Position numbers and translations under genes: made by a program. A DNA stretch of 5,934 nucleotides, from the NCBI GenBank assembly GCA_017452215.1, contig JAFTMU010000234.1, positions 1 to 5,934 of the forward strand. The letters are read 5' to 3'. This DNA comes from Clostridia bacterium (GTDB lineage Bacteria; Bacillota; Clostridia; Oscillospirales; CAG-272). Positions 5,756-5,934 of the stretch are shown here, one piece after another (the stretch's first letter is position 1; each line of letters opens with the position of its first letter). The notes beneath the pieces were generated by a model. It saw nothing but the letters and a program-made list of their open reading frames with translations, searched no databases and was not told the origin of the DNA.

Positions 5756-5846
5756 ACTATGATAATGAAGATTCGCATTCTGAACACGGAAGGGAAGAAG
5801 AAAAACAAAGAAGTGGGGAGGAGAGATCCGTGCAAAGGGTGCTTTT

Positions 5847-5934
5847 TTATTTTTTGATCAAAAGACAAACGGCGTGAGCGGCGATTCCCAGCTTTTCCCC
5901 TGTGAAGCCAAGGTGCTCCTCGGTGGTCGCCTTG
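5847..5934 (-). CDS. ispF: 2-C-methyl-D-erythritol 2,4-cyclodiphosphate synthase, C-terminal end (partial)
   Basis: The last 28 codons of a leftward gene whose 5' part is outside the window; the stop is TAA at 5849-5847. The peptide begins KATTEEHLGFTGEKLGIA and ends AVCLLIKK, closely matching the IspF C-terminus (E. coli has KATTTEKLGFTGRGEGIA, then AVALLIK). IspF makes the cyclic diphosphate intermediate of the MEP (non-mevalonate) isoprenoid pathway by releasing CMP; the KATTE segment contributes to the cytidine pocket in known structures. The fragment cannot show whether the gene is a stand-alone ispF or an ispDF fusion, which also ends this way. It is codirectional with rpe across a 156-nt gap with no clear terminator. 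Confidence 0.88.
   Translation of the reverse strand, partial: KATTEEHLGFTGEKLGIAAHAVCLLIKK

Overview
The window looks like a chromosomal housekeeping region of a Gram-positive, low-to-moderate GC anaerobe, most likely a Clostridia-type Bacillota. The pointers are strong AAAGGAG/GGAGG ribosome-binding sites, textbook sigma-A promoters (TTGACT/TATAAT, 17-nt spacers), strong U-tailed terminators, a eukaryote-like (type II) NADP isocitrate dehydrogenase beside aconitase, and an AEC-family permease. This placement is inferred from style and gene content, not from a marker gene. No mobile element, CRISPR array, rRNA or tRNA was seen.

Layout. Positions 1-2624 read rightward: the 3' end of an aconitase gene, then icd (start at 202), then a cytoplasmic beta-lactamase-fold serine hydrolase (1446-2624). 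Gaps of 28 and 23 nt and no internal terminator suggest one operon. Aconitase plus isocitrate dehydrogenase form the citrate to 2-oxoglutarate arm of the TCA cycle, which supplies glutamate carbon and NADPH. The hydrolase is an unexplained passenger. A bidirectional terminator at 2627-2667 separates this operon from ychF (2676-3770, leftward), a conserved ribosome-associated P-loop ATPase.

The 234-nt region 3771-4004 carries two divergent consensus promoters, one for ychF and one for an AEC permease (4005-4946, rightward). Between them lies an AT-rich direct repeat with a 30-bp period. A second bidirectional terminator with a perfect stem (4979-5019) separates the permease from a leftward set: rpe (5019-5690), preceded 156 nt upstream by the 3' end of ispF (5847-5934).

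The most notable observation is that rpe (ribulose-phosphate 3-epimerase) is interrupted by one in-frame TAG codon at 5235-5237. The reading frame on the far side is otherwise perfect: 71 further codons that carry the essential Asp and the phosphate-binding GSAIF motif. It is a very fresh nonsense mutation, a sequence error, or a suppressed/recoded codon. I did not find a convincing new multi-gene system here; the rest is ordinary core metabolism with a few regulatory and sequence-level curiosities.
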